Below are positions 9,554 through 18,092 of a stretch of DNA of 64,000 nt, piece after piece. The stretch covers positions 3,720,001 through 3,784,000 of the forward strand of contig NZ_CP053697.2 of the NCBI RefSeq assembly GCF_013200955.2. The letters run 5' to 3'. The notes below the pieces were generated by a model. The model had not been told where the DNA came from, searched no databases, and saw nothing but the letters and a program-made list of their open reading frames with translations. Position 1 is the stretch's first letter, and each line of letters starts with the position of its first letter. The position numbers were made by a program, and so were the translations under genes. The stretch is from Pseudomonas campi. Its GTDB lineage: Bacteria > Pseudomonadota > Gammaproteobacteria > Pseudomonadales > Pseudomonadaceae.

Positions 9554-9709
9554 ATGGCGAAGAATGCCAAGCGGCCGAACAAGGCCAAATCCCTAGTCGC
9601 CCAACCCCTGTTCCGCTGCCGCCAGGAACAGGCGAAGAAAGGCAAAGGCAGCTACCGCCGCGAAGCCTCCCAGCAAAACTGGGAGGCTTCGTGCTTTATG
9701 GCGGCATGA
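9554..9709 (+). CDS. arfA: Alternative ribosome-rescue factor A (51 aa)
   Basis: ArfA recruits release factor 2 to ribosomes stalled on messages without a stop codon, as a backup for tmRNA. The 51-residue product starts MAKNAKRPNKAKS and contains the family core PLFRCRQEQAKKGKGSYRR followed by NWEAS, matching ArfA proteins of Pseudomonas and E. coli. I chose ATG 9554 because the conserved lysine-rich N-terminus begins there; the longer open frame upstream has no family similarity and overlaps the RTX terminator. A perfect 12-bp hairpin lies inside the 3' end of the coding region (9662-9690). In E. coli such a hairpin causes production of a nonstop arfA message that tmRNA keeps in check. Confidence 0.88.
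   Translation: MAKNAKRPNKAKSLVAQPLFRCRQEQAKKGKGSYRREASQQNWEASCFMAA
9662..9690 (+). promoter_or_regulatory. Hairpin inside arfA (RNase III site or intragenic terminator)
   Basis: GAAGCCTCCCAG (9662-9673) and CTGGGAGGCTTC (9679-9690) form a perfect 12-bp stem with a CAAAA loop, entirely within the arfA frame and 19 bp before its stop. By analogy with E. coli arfA, cleavage or termination here would yield a stopless mRNA, making ArfA synthesis depend on failure of trans-translation. Confidence 0.8.
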
Positions 9710-9754
9710 AATGTTAAGGTCGCGCTTCGTTCGCTCAGACCCGAGATTCGTGCA

Positions 9755-11047
9755 ATGCCCCACCTCGCCACCGGCCGCCTGTGCTGCCTGCTCGCCGGCA
9801 CCACCCTGCTGCTCAGTGCCTGCGTCGAGTCGCCCACCCGCGACGCCCAACCCGCTGTAGCCAGCCCCTCCGCCAGCACGCCCGCAGCCCCCGCCGCAGC
9901 GCCCCAGGTAAAGGCGCAGGTTGCGCCTGCACCAGCCATCAGTTTCAGCGCCTGGCGCGGGCAGTTCCGCATCAAGGCCCTGCGTGCCGGCATCCCTGCC
10001 GAGCTGTTCGACCGCGCCTTTAACGGCATCGACCCGGACATGAGCGTGGTCCGCGCCGACCACAGCCAACCCGAATTCACCCGCCCGGTGTGGGAATACA
10101 TCGAAGGCGCCACTTCGCCGATCCGCCTGCGCAAGGGCCAGGCCCTGCTCGCCGAACACGCCGCAACCCTGGCCGCCATCGAACAGCGTTATGGCGTCGA
10201 CCGGGAAACCCTGGTGGCGATCTGGGGCATGGAAAGCAGCTTCGGCCAGTTCATGGGTGAACAGTCGGTGATCCGCTCGCTGGCCACCCTGGCCTACGAA
10301 GGCCGCCGCCCGCAGTGGGCCGAAGAGCAGCTGCTGGCCGCCCTGCAAATCTTGCACAACGGTGATATCCAGCCTGGCAGCATGCGCGGTTCCTGGGCCG
10401 GGGCCATGGGCCAGACCCAGTTCATCCCCACCACCTACCTGACCCACGCCGTGGACTTCGATGGCGATGGCCGCCGCGATATCTGGAACTCCAGCGCCGA
10501 CGCCCTGGCCTCGGCCGCCCACTACCTGCAGGCCTCCGGCTGGCAGTTCGGCCAGCCCTGGGGCATGGAAGTCGCCCTGCCCAGCGGTTTCGATTACGCC
10601 CTGGCCGATAGCGAGATCCGCAAGACCTACGCGCAATGGATCGAGTACGGCGTCAAAGGCCAGCCCGGCAACCTCGACCCGCAGCAAACCGGTTACCTGC
10701 TGCTACCGGCCGGCCACCGCGGCCCGGCCTTCCTGGTGTTCCGCAACTTCAACGCCATCCTCAAGTACAACAACTCCTCGTCCTACGCCCTGGCCGTGGG
10801 CCTGCTCGGCCAGCGCTTCGGCGGTGGCGGACAGATTCTCGCCGAGTGGCCGCGCAGCGATCGCCCATTGAGCCGCAGCGAGCGCATCGAACTGCAGGAA
10901 GGCCTGGCGACTCAGGGTTACAACCCCGGCCCGGCCGACGGCATCATCGGCGCCAATACGCGCAAGGCGATTCGCGCCTACCAGCAGAGCCTGGGCCTGC
11001 CCGCCGACGGCTACCCGACCCCGGCGTTGCTGCAACGGTTGCGCTGA
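9755..11047 (+). CDS. MltB-family lytic murein transglycosylase, lipoprotein with peptidoglycan-binding domain (430 aa)
   Basis: Predicted outer-membrane-anchored enzyme that cleaves the MurNAc-GlcNAc bond of peptidoglycan to give 1,6-anhydro ends. The N-terminus is a lipoprotein signal with lipobox LLSAC (Cys about residue 23), then an Ala/Pro-rich linker. The SLT_2-type catalytic domain covers about residues 65-355, with the catalytic Glu in IWGMESSFGQF and the GSWAGAMGQTQFIPTTYL motif. The C-terminus (about 365-430) is a PG_binding_1 domain (LATQGYNPGPADGIIGANTR). It is monocistronic, 45 bp after arfA, and followed by a REP pair. It is distinct from the second MltB-type enzyme at 18089-19108, which lacks the lipobox and the binding domain. 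Confidence 0.9.
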   Translation: MPHLATGRLCCLLAGTTLLLSACVESPTRDAQPAVASPSASTPAAPAAAPQVKAQVAPAPAISFSAWRGQFRIKALRAGIPAELFDRAFNGIDPDMSVVRADHSQPEFTRPVWEYIEGATSPIRLRKGQALLAEHAATLAAIEQRYGVDRETLVAIWGMESSFGQFMGEQSVIRSLATLAYEGRRPQWAEEQLLAALQILHNGDIQPGSMRGSWAGAMGQTQFIPTTYLTHAVDFDGDGRRDIWNSSADALASAAHYLQASGWQFGQPWGMEVALPSGFDYALADSEIRKTYAQWIEYGVKGQPGNLDPQQTGYLLLPAGHRGPAFLVFRNFNAILKYNNSSSYALAVGLLGQRFGGGGQILAEWPRSDRPLSRSERIELQEGLATQGYNPGPADGIIGANTRKAIRAYQQSLGLPADGYPTPALLQRLR

Positions 11048-11056
11048 GAGGCTTTT

Positions 11057-11120
11057 GTAGGAGCGAGCTCTGCTCGCGAATCCCCCCGCGGCCTGGTTCG
11101 CGAGCAGAGCTCGCTCCTAC
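11057..11120. repeat. REP palindrome pair (GTAGGAGCGAGC family), copy 1
   Basis: Two perfect 24-bp arms face each other: one starts GTAGGAGCGAGCTC at 11057-11080 and its reverse complement is at 11097-11120. A 16-bp spacer separates them. This is a typical Pseudomonas extragenic palindrome in head-to-head pair form. It fills the gap between two convergent genes, and the stop codon of the alkA-like gene (11117-11119) lies inside the right arm. A second copy is at 34369-34434. Confidence 0.92.
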
Positions 11121-11998
11121 GGCATCGCCCACAGATGGGCGGCGACCAGTGCGCGCCAGGGCGAGAACGGCGCCAGCCAGTCGCGGGTGAAGGGCTGGCT
11201 GAGCTTGTCCGCGCTACCCAGCAGGCGCTGCAGCTGGCGGCGCACCGCGGCATCGCCATGCAACGAGCCATCCAAACGGGCAAAACCGCGCAGCAAGGCG
11301 TAATCCACCGTCCACGGACCGATGCCACGCAGCGCCAGCAGGCGCTCGGCGATGGCCTCGGCCGGCTCACCAACCAACCAGGTATCTAGTGGCAGATTGC
11401 CGGCCACAATCTCGCGACTGAGCAAGAGCAGCGCCTGCGCCTTGGCCTGGGAGAAACCAGCGGCGCGCAGCTGCGACTCCTGCAGGGCAGCCACCGCCTG
11501 GGCATCCGGATAGCAGAGCAGGCCACTGGAGTGTGCTCGCCCGGCCAGCTGGATCAGCTTGCGGCGCAGGCTGATCGCCACCGGTAGGCTGATCTGCTGG
11601 CCGCTGATCGCCCAGCTCAGCGCCTCGAACGGGGTGGCCGCCTGTGGCACGCGCAGACCGGCGTGACGGGCGAGCAAAGGCCCCAGCTGCGGATGCCCGG
11701 CGTGCACCGTCTCGAAGTCCCGCACCGGCTGGGTCAGGCCCAGCATGTGGGCGACCAGCGCACGCAACGGCCCGGCATCCTCCGCCTCCGGGCCGTCCAC
11801 CTCCAGGCGAGCACTGACGCGGGCCGCTTCGAAACGGATGCTCAGGCAGGCCGGCAGCCCCTGCCAGAGCACGCCCTTGTCCAGGCCATCGACCTGCACC
11901 CGCTCGGCCAGGGCCTGCCCATCGCGACGGTGGAACGCCAGCAGATCGGCCACCCGGTAATCCGTGGGCAGCTCAAGGATACAGTCGAGAGAACTCAT
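11117..11998 (-). CDS. alkA: AlkA-type DNA-3-methyladenine glycosylase II (293 aa)
   Basis: Base-excision repair enzyme that releases alkylated purines from DNA. It has an AlkA N-terminal domain and a HhH-GPD domain with the hairpin-helix-hairpin LLALRGIGPWTVDYALLRG. The likely catalytic Asp is in LHGDAAV, where E. coli AlkA has its catalytic Asp. Length is close to E. coli AlkA (282). I start at ATG 11998 (MSSLDCILELP) because homology begins there; the open frame continues upstream but overlaps the divergent chemoreceptor region. There is no fused Ada domain. The stop codon comes from a REP element, so the native 3' end may have been altered slightly. Confidence 0.85.
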   Translation of the reverse strand: MSSLDCILELPTDYRVADLLAFHRRDGQALAERVQVDGLDKGVLWQGLPACLSIRFEAARVSARLEVDGPEAEDAGPLRALVAHMLGLTQPVRDFETVHAGHPQLGPLLARHAGLRVPQAATPFEALSWAISGQQISLPVAISLRRKLIQLAGRAHSSGLLCYPDAQAVAALQESQLRAAGFSQAKAQALLLLSREIVAGNLPLDTWLVGEPAEAIAERLLALRGIGPWTVDYALLRGFARLDGSLHGDAAVRRQLQRLLGSADKLSQPFTRDWLAPFSPWRALVAAHLWAMP

Positions 11999-12176
11999 GG
12001 AAATATCTACACACAGCTGATGAAAACTCCGCCTGGGCGGTCGGAAGACCAAGACTACACTGCATGGACTGTGGCCTTGGCGACAGCGATCAATACGGTT
12101 GATAGGCGAGCGAGGAAGCACCGCCTGAAAACCGTCATGGATTGCCCAGCATTCAATCCCTAAGGTGCCCTTCCCA

Positions 12177-13490
12177 ATGTTCAACAACAAACTGAAAGAG
12201 GAACTGGCCCGCTTACGCAACGAGCTGACCAGCATGCGCCAGATCAAGGACTCGTTCTACAACGAGTCACTGGTGTTAGAAATCGAACCCGATGGCAGCA
12301 TCCGCTACGCCAACGACAACTTCCTAAGTGAAATGCTCTACCAAAGCAATGCCCTGGTCGGCCGCCAGTTGGACTCGCTGATTCCCGACTCCTTCCGCCA
12401 CGAAGCCAACTACCCGAGGCTGCAGCAGGCCCTGCGCGCCCGCGAACACCTCAGCGGCGCCTTCCGCCTGCTACGTGGCAATGGCGAGGAAGCCTGGCTG
12501 CGCTGCATATGGCAGCCGGTGCACAGCCGTGGCGAGCTGGCCTATTTCGCCCTCTGCGCCAAAGACCTGACCCGCACCATCAGCACCTCCAAGGAACACG
12601 AGGGACTGATCGGCGCCCTGCTGCGCTCCACCGCGGTGATCGAGTTCAACCTGGCCGGCGAAGTGCTGACCGCCAATGAGCGTTTCCTCGGCGGCATGGG
12701 TTATCGCCTGGAGCAGATCCAGGGCAAACACCACCGCATGTTCTGCGAGGCGGAGGAGTACAACTCGCAGGCTTACCGCGACTTCTGGGCCCGTCTCAAT
12801 CGTGGCGAGTTCGTCGCCGGACGCTTCAAGCGCATCGACAGCCACGGCCGCACGGTCTGGCTGGAAGCCTCCTACAACCCAGTGCGCGACCACCACGAGC
12901 GCCTGTACAAGGTGGTCAAGTTTGCCACCGTGATCACCGACCAGGTCAACCAGGAACAGGCTGTGGCCGAAGCGGCGAACATCGCCTACAGCATCTCCCA
13001 GCAGACCGACGACAGCGCCAACAAGGGCGCCGCCGTGGTACGCCAGACGGTCGAAGTGATGCAGCGCATTGCCCGTCAGGTGCAGGAGGCGAGCGATGGC
13101 ATCGAGGCGCTGGACAAGCAGTCGCAACTGATCAGCACCATCATGCAGACCATTCGCGGCATCGCCGACCAGACCAACCTGCTGGCGCTCAACGCCGCTA
13201 TCGAGGCGGCACGCGCCGGCGAGCAGGGCCGCGGCTTCGCCGTGGTGGCCGACGAGGTGCGCCAGCTGGCTGGACGCACCAGCCAGGCCACCGAGGAAAT
13301 CGTCGAAGTGGCGCAGAAGAACCAGAGCCTGGCCCAGAACGCGGTGGCCAGCATGGCCAGCAGCAGCCAGCAGGCCGAGCAGGGGCTGAACCTGGCCAGC
13401 GAGGCCGGCGCAGTGATCGTGGAGATTCAGGAGGGTGCCAAGCAAGTGGTGCAGGCCGTGGAGCAGTTCGCCAGCCAGCTCAAGACCTGA
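12177..13490 (+). CDS. Soluble PAS-PAS methyl-accepting chemotaxis protein, BdlA-like (437 aa)
   Basis: Cytoplasmic chemoreceptor-type signal transducer. There is no transmembrane segment. Residues about 20-130 and 140-255 are two PAS domains ([34 protein letters not shown] with the PAC-like [17 protein letters not shown]). Residues about 265-437 form the MCP signalling domain, with the conserved tip [20 protein letters not shown] and [11 protein letters not shown]. The layout matches BdlA, the biofilm-dispersion regulator of P. aeruginosa (417 aa), but other PAS-type receptors such as Aer-2 relatives are possible, so I give no symbol. ATG 12177 follows AAGGTG and is preferred to the in-frame GTG at 12165. 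It is transcribed divergently from alkA. Confidence 0.85.
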   Translation: MFNNKLKEELARLRNELTSMRQIKDSFYNESLVLEIEPDGSIRYANDNFLSEMLYQSNALVGRQLDSLIPDSFRHEANYPRLQQALRAREHLSGAFRLLRGNGEEAWLRCIWQPVHSRGELAYFALCAKDLTRTISTSKEHEGLIGALLRSTAVIEFNLAGEVLTANERFLGGMGYRLEQIQGKHHRMFCEAEEYNSQAYRDFWARLNRGEFVAGRFKRIDSHGRTVWLEASYNPVRDHHERLYKVVKFATVITDQVNQEQAVAEAANIAYSISQQTDDSANKGAAVVRQTVEVMQRIARQVQEASDGIEALDKQSQLISTIMQTIRGIADQTNLLALNAAIEAARAGEQGRGFAVVADEVRQLAGRTSQATEEIVEVAQKNQSLAQNAVASMASSSQQAEQGLNLASEAGAVIVEIQEGAKQVVQAVEQFASQLKT

Positions 13491-13664
13491 CAAAGCACGC
13501 CGCCGAAAAAGCGCTGGCGGCTCGCGGAGCGCAACAACAGCGGGCACGGTAGCTGTCGTCCGTTGCGCCGACAGCCGCTGGCAGTCGCCGTAAGCCCTCT
13601 ATGGTAGACTGCCCACCGGCCAAAAGCCCCGCTACCGCAGCCTCCTACCGGAGCCGAGATCTCG

Positions 13665-14717
13665 ATGTCCGACACTGCCCCGCCCAAGCCCGTATCCAGC
13701 GGCGAAAAATTTCGCACCCCCCAGGGAATTACCGCGATCAAGGATGGCCAGAAGCGCCGCGCTTCGGCCGAACCCCAGCCCTTCGAACCCAAGCCGAGCT
13801 GGTTGCGGGTCAAGGCGCCGAGCGGCAGCCGCTTCGATGCGGTCAAACGCAACGTCAGCGAGCATCGCCTGAGCACCGTCTGCCAGGAATCCCACTGCCC
13901 GAACATCGGTGAATGCTGGTCCAACGGCACCGCCACCATCATGTTGATGGGTTCGGTCTGCACCCGTGCCTGCCGCTTCTGTGCGGTCGACACCGGCAAC
14001 CCGAATGGCTGGCTGGACCAGGAAGAACCGCAGAACACCGCCAAGTCGGTGGAACTGATGGGCCTGCGCTACATCGTCCTGACTTCGGTAGACCGCGATG
14101 ACCTGCCCGATGGCGGCGCCGCCCACTACGCCGCCTGCGTGCAGGCGATCAAGGCCAATACGCCGCAGGTGGTGGTGGAGGCCCTGACCCCGGACTTCGA
14201 CGGCGATCACGCGGCCATCGCCCGCGTGGTGGACTCCGGTCTGGAGGTCTTCGCGCAGAACGTCGAGACGGTCAAGCGCCTGACCTATGAGGTACGTGAT
14301 CCACGCGCCGGTTACGAGAAGACGTTGAAGGTACTGGAGCACGCCAAGCGCCATCGACCCAGCGTCATCACCAAGACCAGCCTGATGCTGGGCCTGGGTG
14401 AAACCGACGAGGAAATCCTGCAGACCATGGATGACCTGCGCGCCATCGGCGTCGACATCCTCACCCTCGGCCAGTACCTGCAACCCACCCGCAACCACCT
14501 GAAGGTGCAGCGCTGGGTCAGCCCCGAGGAGTTCAACCGCTTGCGTGACATCGGCCTGGAAAAAGGCTTCATGGAAGTCGCCGCCGGCCCGCTGGTACGC
14601 TCCAGCTACCGTGCCGACCGGGTGTTCGAGAAGAACAACCTGGGCCTGGCCGCTCCCGTGCAGGTGCCCGGCCAGCAGCAGAACGACAGCCTGATTCCGA
14701 CGCTCAACTTGAACTGA
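13665..14717 (+). CDS. lipA: Lipoyl synthase (350 aa)
   Basis: Radical SAM enzyme that inserts two sulfurs into the octanoyl chain on lipoyl carrier domains of pyruvate and 2-oxoglutarate dehydrogenases and the glycine cleavage system. The auxiliary cluster motif is [12 protein letters not shown] (about residues 72-83) and the radical SAM motif is CTRACRFC (about 98-105). The family C-terminus [10 protein letters not shown] is present. The length is normal for a proteobacterial LipA. It faces lipB, which makes its substrate, across a 46-bp gap with a hairpin. In many proteobacteria lipB and lipA run in the same direction; the convergent layout here is the one I remember for Pseudomonas. Confidence 0.98.
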   Translation: MSDTAPPKPVSSGEKFRTPQGITAIKDGQKRRASAEPQPFEPKPSWLRVKAPSGSRFDAVKRNVSEHRLSTVCQESHCPNIGECWSNGTATIMLMGSVCTRACRFCAVDTGNPNGWLDQEEPQNTAKSVELMGLRYIVLTSVDRDDLPDGGAAHYAACVQAIKANTPQVVVEALTPDFDGDHAAIARVVDSGLEVFAQNVETVKRLTYEVRDPRAGYEKTLKVLEHAKRHRPSVITKTSLMLGLGETDEEILQTMDDLRAIGVDILTLGQYLQPTRNHLKVQRWVSPEEFNRLRDIGLEKGFMEVAAGPLVRSSYRADRVFEKNNLGLAAPVQVPGQQQNDSLIPTLNLN

Positions 14718-14722
14718 GGATG

Positions 14723-14751
14723 GCCCGGGTACGCCGCTGGCTAACCCGGGC
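14723..14751. terminator. Hairpin between convergent lipA and lipB
   Basis: GCCCGGGT (14723-14730) pairs with ACCCGGGC (14744-14751) with a 13-base loop. Neither side has a U-tract, so this is a possible weak bidirectional terminator or a short REP-like palindrome. Confidence 0.45.
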
Positions 14752-14763
14752 TATGGCGGCCGA

Positions 14764-15381
14764 CTACGCGTAACCCAGACGCTGGCGCAATGCCTGCTCC
14801 AGGCGCTGCGCCACCTCGTCGAGCGCAGGCGAAGTGTCGAGCAGATCCCTGAGCTGGATCATCTTCAAACCACTATAGCCGCACGGGTTGATGCGCTGGA
14901 ACGGCGACATATCCATGTCGACATTCAGCGCCAGGCCGTGGAATGAGCAGCCATTGCGCACCCGCAGGCCCAACGAGGCGATCTTCTCACCCTTGACGTA
15001 GACGCCCGGGGCGTCGGCCTTCGGCGCCGCCTCGACGCCATAGCTGGCCAGCACATCGACCAGCGCCCGCTCCATGGCGGTGACCAGCTCGCGCACCCCC
15101 AGCTTCTGCCGACGCAGATTCAGCATCAGGTAGGCCACCAACTGGCCGGGGCCGTGGTAAGTGACCTGGCCACCGCGCTCGACCTGCACCACCGGAATAT
15201 CACCAGGGGCCAACAGATGCTCCGGCTTGCCGGCCTGCCCCTGGGTGAATACCTGCGGATGCTGCAGCAGCCAGATTTCGTCGGGGGTCGACTCATTGCG
15301 CTCGGCGGTGAAGCTGCGCATGGCTTCCAGGGTCGGCAGGTACTCCACCACCCCCAGGTGACGCACGACAAGCGCTGCCAC
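14764..15381 (-). CDS. lipB: Octanoyl-[acyl-carrier protein]-protein N-octanoyltransferase (205 aa)
   Basis: Transfers octanoate from ACP to lipoyl domains, the first step of lipoate assembly. Conserved features are the [14 protein letters not shown] motif (about residues 70-83), the lysine in [11 protein letters not shown] and the catalytic cysteine in [11 protein letters not shown]. The start is GTG 15381, whose first base is the last base of the upstream ybeD stop (TAGTG), so the two are translationally coupled. The length matches the family (about 210). Confidence 0.97.
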   Translation of the reverse strand: MAALVVRHLGVVEYLPTLEAMRSFTAERNESTPDEIWLLQHPQVFTQGQAGKPEHLLAPGDIPVVQVERGGQVTYHGPGQLVAYLMLNLRRQKLGVRELVTAMERALVDVLASYGVEAAPKADAPGVYVKGEKIASLGLRVRNGCSFHGLALNVDMDMSPFQRINPCGYSGLKMIQLRDLLDTSPALDEVAQRLEQALRQRLGYA

Positions 15382-15659
15382 TAGAGCACCATGTGCACGC
15401 GGCCGCTGGCTTTCAGGTCGAGATGGATCGCCTGCAGCTGCTCCACGCCGGTGGCGGTGATATGCACCTGCACGGAAAGGAAGCGGCCGTTGCGGCTGTC
15501 GCGCACCACCAGGCTGGTGGAGTCGAAGCCTGGCGCATGGCGCTGCATCACTTCGATCACCAGATCGGTGAAGCCGTCGCCGGCCTCGCCGATCACCTTG
15601 ATCGGGTAGCGCTCGCAGGGGAATTCGATTTTCGGGGCTTGTACGTCGGTATCGGTCAT
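15381..15659 (-). CDS. ybeD: YbeD/DUF493 family protein (92 aa)
   Basis: Small conserved protein of unknown biochemical role, with a ferredoxin-like ACT-type fold in the family. It is almost always found between dacA and lipB, as here. Typical residues are [13 protein letters not shown] at the N-terminus and [16 protein letters not shown] in the middle. The stop codon overlaps the lipB GTG by one base. A regulatory role in lipoate metabolism has been proposed only from context. Confidence 0.93.
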   Translation of the reverse strand: MTDTDVQAPKIEFPCERYPIKVIGEAGDGFTDLVIEVMQRHAPGFDSTSLVVRDSRNGRFLSVQVHITATGVEQLQAIHLDLKASGRVHMVL

Positions 15660-15751
15660 CGCATTGCTCCGGGCTTATGGCCCTGAACCCACATCGCCGG
15701 GGGGCGGGCTCCGAGAAAGCAGGAACGCCCCGGTGAGGGGCGCCCTTGGTC

Positions 15752-15792
15752 AGAACCTGAGCGGAGCGCTAGCTGCGCTCCCTGCCGGTTCT
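15752..15792 (-). terminator. 41-bp palindrome at the dacA stop, plus second hairpin
   Basis: The sequence begins AGAACC and ends GGTTCT with internal complementary arms (GCGGAGCGC and GCGCTCC). The dacA stop codon overlaps its edge by one base. A second hairpin (CGCCCC...GGGGCG, about 15726-15743) lies just beyond. Together they could terminate dacA transcription, although the U-tracts are poor. The outer ends resemble those of the MITE-like elements at 27175, 28058 and 33914. Confidence 0.5.
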
Positions 15793-16970
15793 CAGTTGAA
15801 CAGTCCGTAGAAGAACAAACGAATGCTATCCCACAGGCGGCGGAAGAAACCACCCTCCTCGACGGCCTCGAGGGCAATCAGGTCGGCGGTGTGCAGCACT
15901 TCTTCACCCAGCTTGACTTCGACCTTGCCGATCACGTCGCCCTGCTTGAGCGGCGCCTGCAGCTGCGGTTCGAGGACCATGCTGGCCTGCAGCTTTTTGA
16001 CCTGGCCTTTCGGCAGGGTCATGGTCAGGTCCTGGGCCAGGCCGGCCTTGACCTGGCGAGTGATGCCTTTCCAGACCTGCGCCTGAGCCAGCTCTTCGCC
16101 CTGCTTGTAGAAGGTCTGGGTTTCGAAGAAGCGGAAACCGTAGGTCAGCAGCTTCTGCGTCTCAGCGGCGCGAACCTTTTCACTGTCGGTACCGAACACC
16201 GAGGTGATCATGCGTGCGCCTTCGCGCACGGCAGAGGCGACCAGGCAGTAACCGGCTTCTTCGGTGTGACCAGTCTTCAGACCGTCCACTGTGCTGTCGC
16301 GCCACAGCAGCAGGTTGCGGTTGCCCTGCTTGATGTTGTTCCAGTGGAACTCCTTCTGCGAGTAGATCGCATAGTGTTCCTTATCCTCGTTGATGATGGC
16401 GCGGGCCAGGATGGCCATATCGTGAGCACTGGAGTAGTGCTCCGGATGCGGCAGGCCGGTGGCGTTCATGAAGTGGGAGTTCTTCATGCCCAGGCGCTCG
16501 GCGGTTTCGTTCATCATGTCGGCGAAGGCGTCTTCGCTGCCGGCGATGTACTCGGCCAGGGCAATGCTGGCGTCGTTGCCGGACTGGATGATGACACCGT
16601 GCAGCAGATCATCCACCGAAGCCTGGCTATTCAGCGGCAGGAACATGGTGGAGCCCCCAGAGGCAGCACCACCGGTACGCCAGGCATGCTCGCTGACGGG
16701 CACCATGTCCTGCTCGCCGATCTTGCCCTTGCGAATTTCCAGGGTGGCGATATAGGCGGTCATCAGCTTGGTCAGGCTGGCCGGAGGCAGGCGCTGATCG
16801 CCGTTGTTTTCCACCAGCACCTTGCCGCTGGCAGCGTCCAGCAGCACGTAGGACTTGGCTGCCAGTTGCGGCGGCGAAGGGATGGCGGTGTCCTGGGCGG
16901 CCTGAGTGAGTGGCGCGCCGAGCAGCAGGGTGAACAGGGAAAGGCAGCGGGCAAAGCGGGAGATATTCAT
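15792..16970 (-). CDS. dacA: D-alanyl-D-alanine carboxypeptidase, PBP5/6 type (392 aa)
   Basis: Low-molecular-weight penicillin-binding protein that trims the terminal D-Ala from peptidoglycan stem peptides. An N-terminal signal peptide ends around APLTQAAQD. The catalytic motifs are SLTK (SxxK), SGN in IIQSGNDASIALAEYIAG, and KTG in VDGLKTGHTEEAGYCLV. A C-terminal PBP5 beta domain (about residues 285-375) is followed by an amphipathic membrane anchor (FRRLWDSIRLFFYGLFN). It is the next gene after rlpA in the minus-strand cell-wall block, separated by about 100 bp. P. aeruginosa calls the equivalent gene dacC. Confidence 0.96.
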   Translation of the reverse strand: MNISRFARCLSLFTLLLGAPLTQAAQDTAIPSPPQLAAKSYVLLDAASGKVLVENNGDQRLPPASLTKLMTAYIATLEIRKGKIGEQDMVPVSEHAWRTGGAASGGSTMFLPLNSQASVDDLLHGVIIQSGNDASIALAEYIAGSEDAFADMMNETAERLGMKNSHFMNATGLPHPEHYSSAHDMAILARAIINEDKEHYAIYSQKEFHWNNIKQGNRNLLLWRDSTVDGLKTGHTEEAGYCLVASAVREGARMITSVFGTDSEKVRAAETQKLLTYGFRFFETQTFYKQGEELAQAQVWKGITRQVKAGLAQDLTMTLPKGQVKKLQASMVLEPQLQAPLKQGDVIGKVEVKLGEEVLHTADLIALEAVEEGGFFRRLWDSIRLFFYGLFN

Positions 16971-17072
16971 CCGTCTCTCTAAAATGGCTATTCAACAATG
17001 GCACAGACGAGCCGGAGGCTCGCCTGCATTCCCCATCACCCTTGAACTGCTCGGGCAATGGACGAAAAGACT

Positions 17073-18092
17073 CTAGTCGGGGCGTACCAGCGTGGGCTGG
17101 CCGAGATTGGCCAGGCGCACAGTGTCCTGCACCTGCTGCACCTCACCCGGCGTTCCCATCGGCCCCAGGCGCACCCGATGGAAGATCTGCTGGTTGCGCA
17201 CCACCGAGCTGATAAACACCTTGGCAGGCACTGTCTCGCTCAGCTTCGCCTTGAGGAGCTCCGCAGCGTCCGGATTGGCGAAGGCGGCCACCTGGAGATA
17301 CAGGCCAGAGGCTGCGACTGAATCGTTTTTTTTTGCGTCGATCTGCACTGGCAGCACGGCCGCCGCGTGCTGCTGGGGCGGTGGCGTGTACTGTTCGATC
17401 GGCTGGCTGACCGGCTGCGCTACGGCCACCGACTGTGCCGCCGAAGGATCGGCCATCTTCGGCTGCGCCAGTACCATCGGCACCGGCCGGCCCTGCTGGG
17501 CCCACCACTGATGCGGATCGATACCTTCGACCTTGACCCGCGCGGTGCCGCTTTCGGCGTAACCGAGCTTCTTCGCCGCGGCGAAGGACAGGTCGATGAT
17601 GCGATCGGAGTAGAACGGACCGCGGTCGTTGACCCGCAGGATCACCGTGCGTCCGTTGTCCAGGTTGGTCACCCGCACGTAGCTCGGCAACGGCAGGGTC
17701 TTGTGCGCGGCGGTCATGCCGTACAGGTCATAGGCCTCGCCATTGGCGGTAGCCTGCCCGTGGAACTTGGTGCCGTACCAGGATGCGGTGCCGGTGGCGT
17801 GATAGCGCCGGGCATCGTTGATCGGGTAGTAGGTCTTGCCCAGCACGGTGTATGGATTGGCCTTGAAACGGCCGTAGTGCGGCATCGGCACGGCATCGGG
17901 AATGCGCGACACGTCGACATCCCACCAGGGCGCGCCATCGCGATGCGGGCGGCTGTAGTCCATCGGACCGGAGATGGAACCCCCGGCGGGCACCGGCGCG
18001 GTCGGCGTGGGTTTGCTGGTCGAGCAGCTGGCCAAGGCCAGGCCCAGGGCCGCGAAGGCCAGACTGCGCACCGCGAACTGCCTGCAGCTCAT
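17073..18092 (-). CDS. rlpA: Septal ring lytic transglycosylase RlpA (339 aa)
   Basis: Lipoprotein that digests denuded (peptide-free) glycan strands at the division septum. The signal peptide has lipobox LALASC. A double-psi beta-barrel domain (about residues 100-195) carries the catalytic features GTASWYGTKFHGQATANGE, TAAHKTLPLPS and VNDRGPF. A Pro/Gln-rich linker leads to a C-terminal SPOR domain (about 262-339, LYLQVAAFANPDAAELLKAK) that binds septal glycans. The start overlaps the mltB stop by 4 bp, so the two are co-translated. Confidence 0.96.
   Translation of the reverse strand: MSCRQFAVRSLAFAALGLALASCSTSKPTPTAPVPAGGSISGPMDYSRPHRDGAPWWDVDVSRIPDAVPMPHYGRFKANPYTVLGKTYYPINDARRYHATGTASWYGTKFHGQATANGEAYDLYGMTAAHKTLPLPSYVRVTNLDNGRTVILRVNDRGPFYSDRIIDLSFAAAKKLGYAESGTARVKVEGIDPHQWWAQQGRPVPMVLAQPKMADPSAAQSVAVAQPVSQPIEQYTPPPQQHAAAVLPVQIDAKKNDSVAASGLYLQVAAFANPDAAELLKAKLSETVPAKVFISSVVRNQQIFHRVRLGPMGTPGEVQQVQDTVRLANLGQPTLVRPD

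Noticed and set aside
9419..9709. Longer 96-codon frame containing arfA
   Set aside because: Its upstream part overlaps the RTX terminator and has no similarity to ArfA; the conserved protein begins at ATG 9554.
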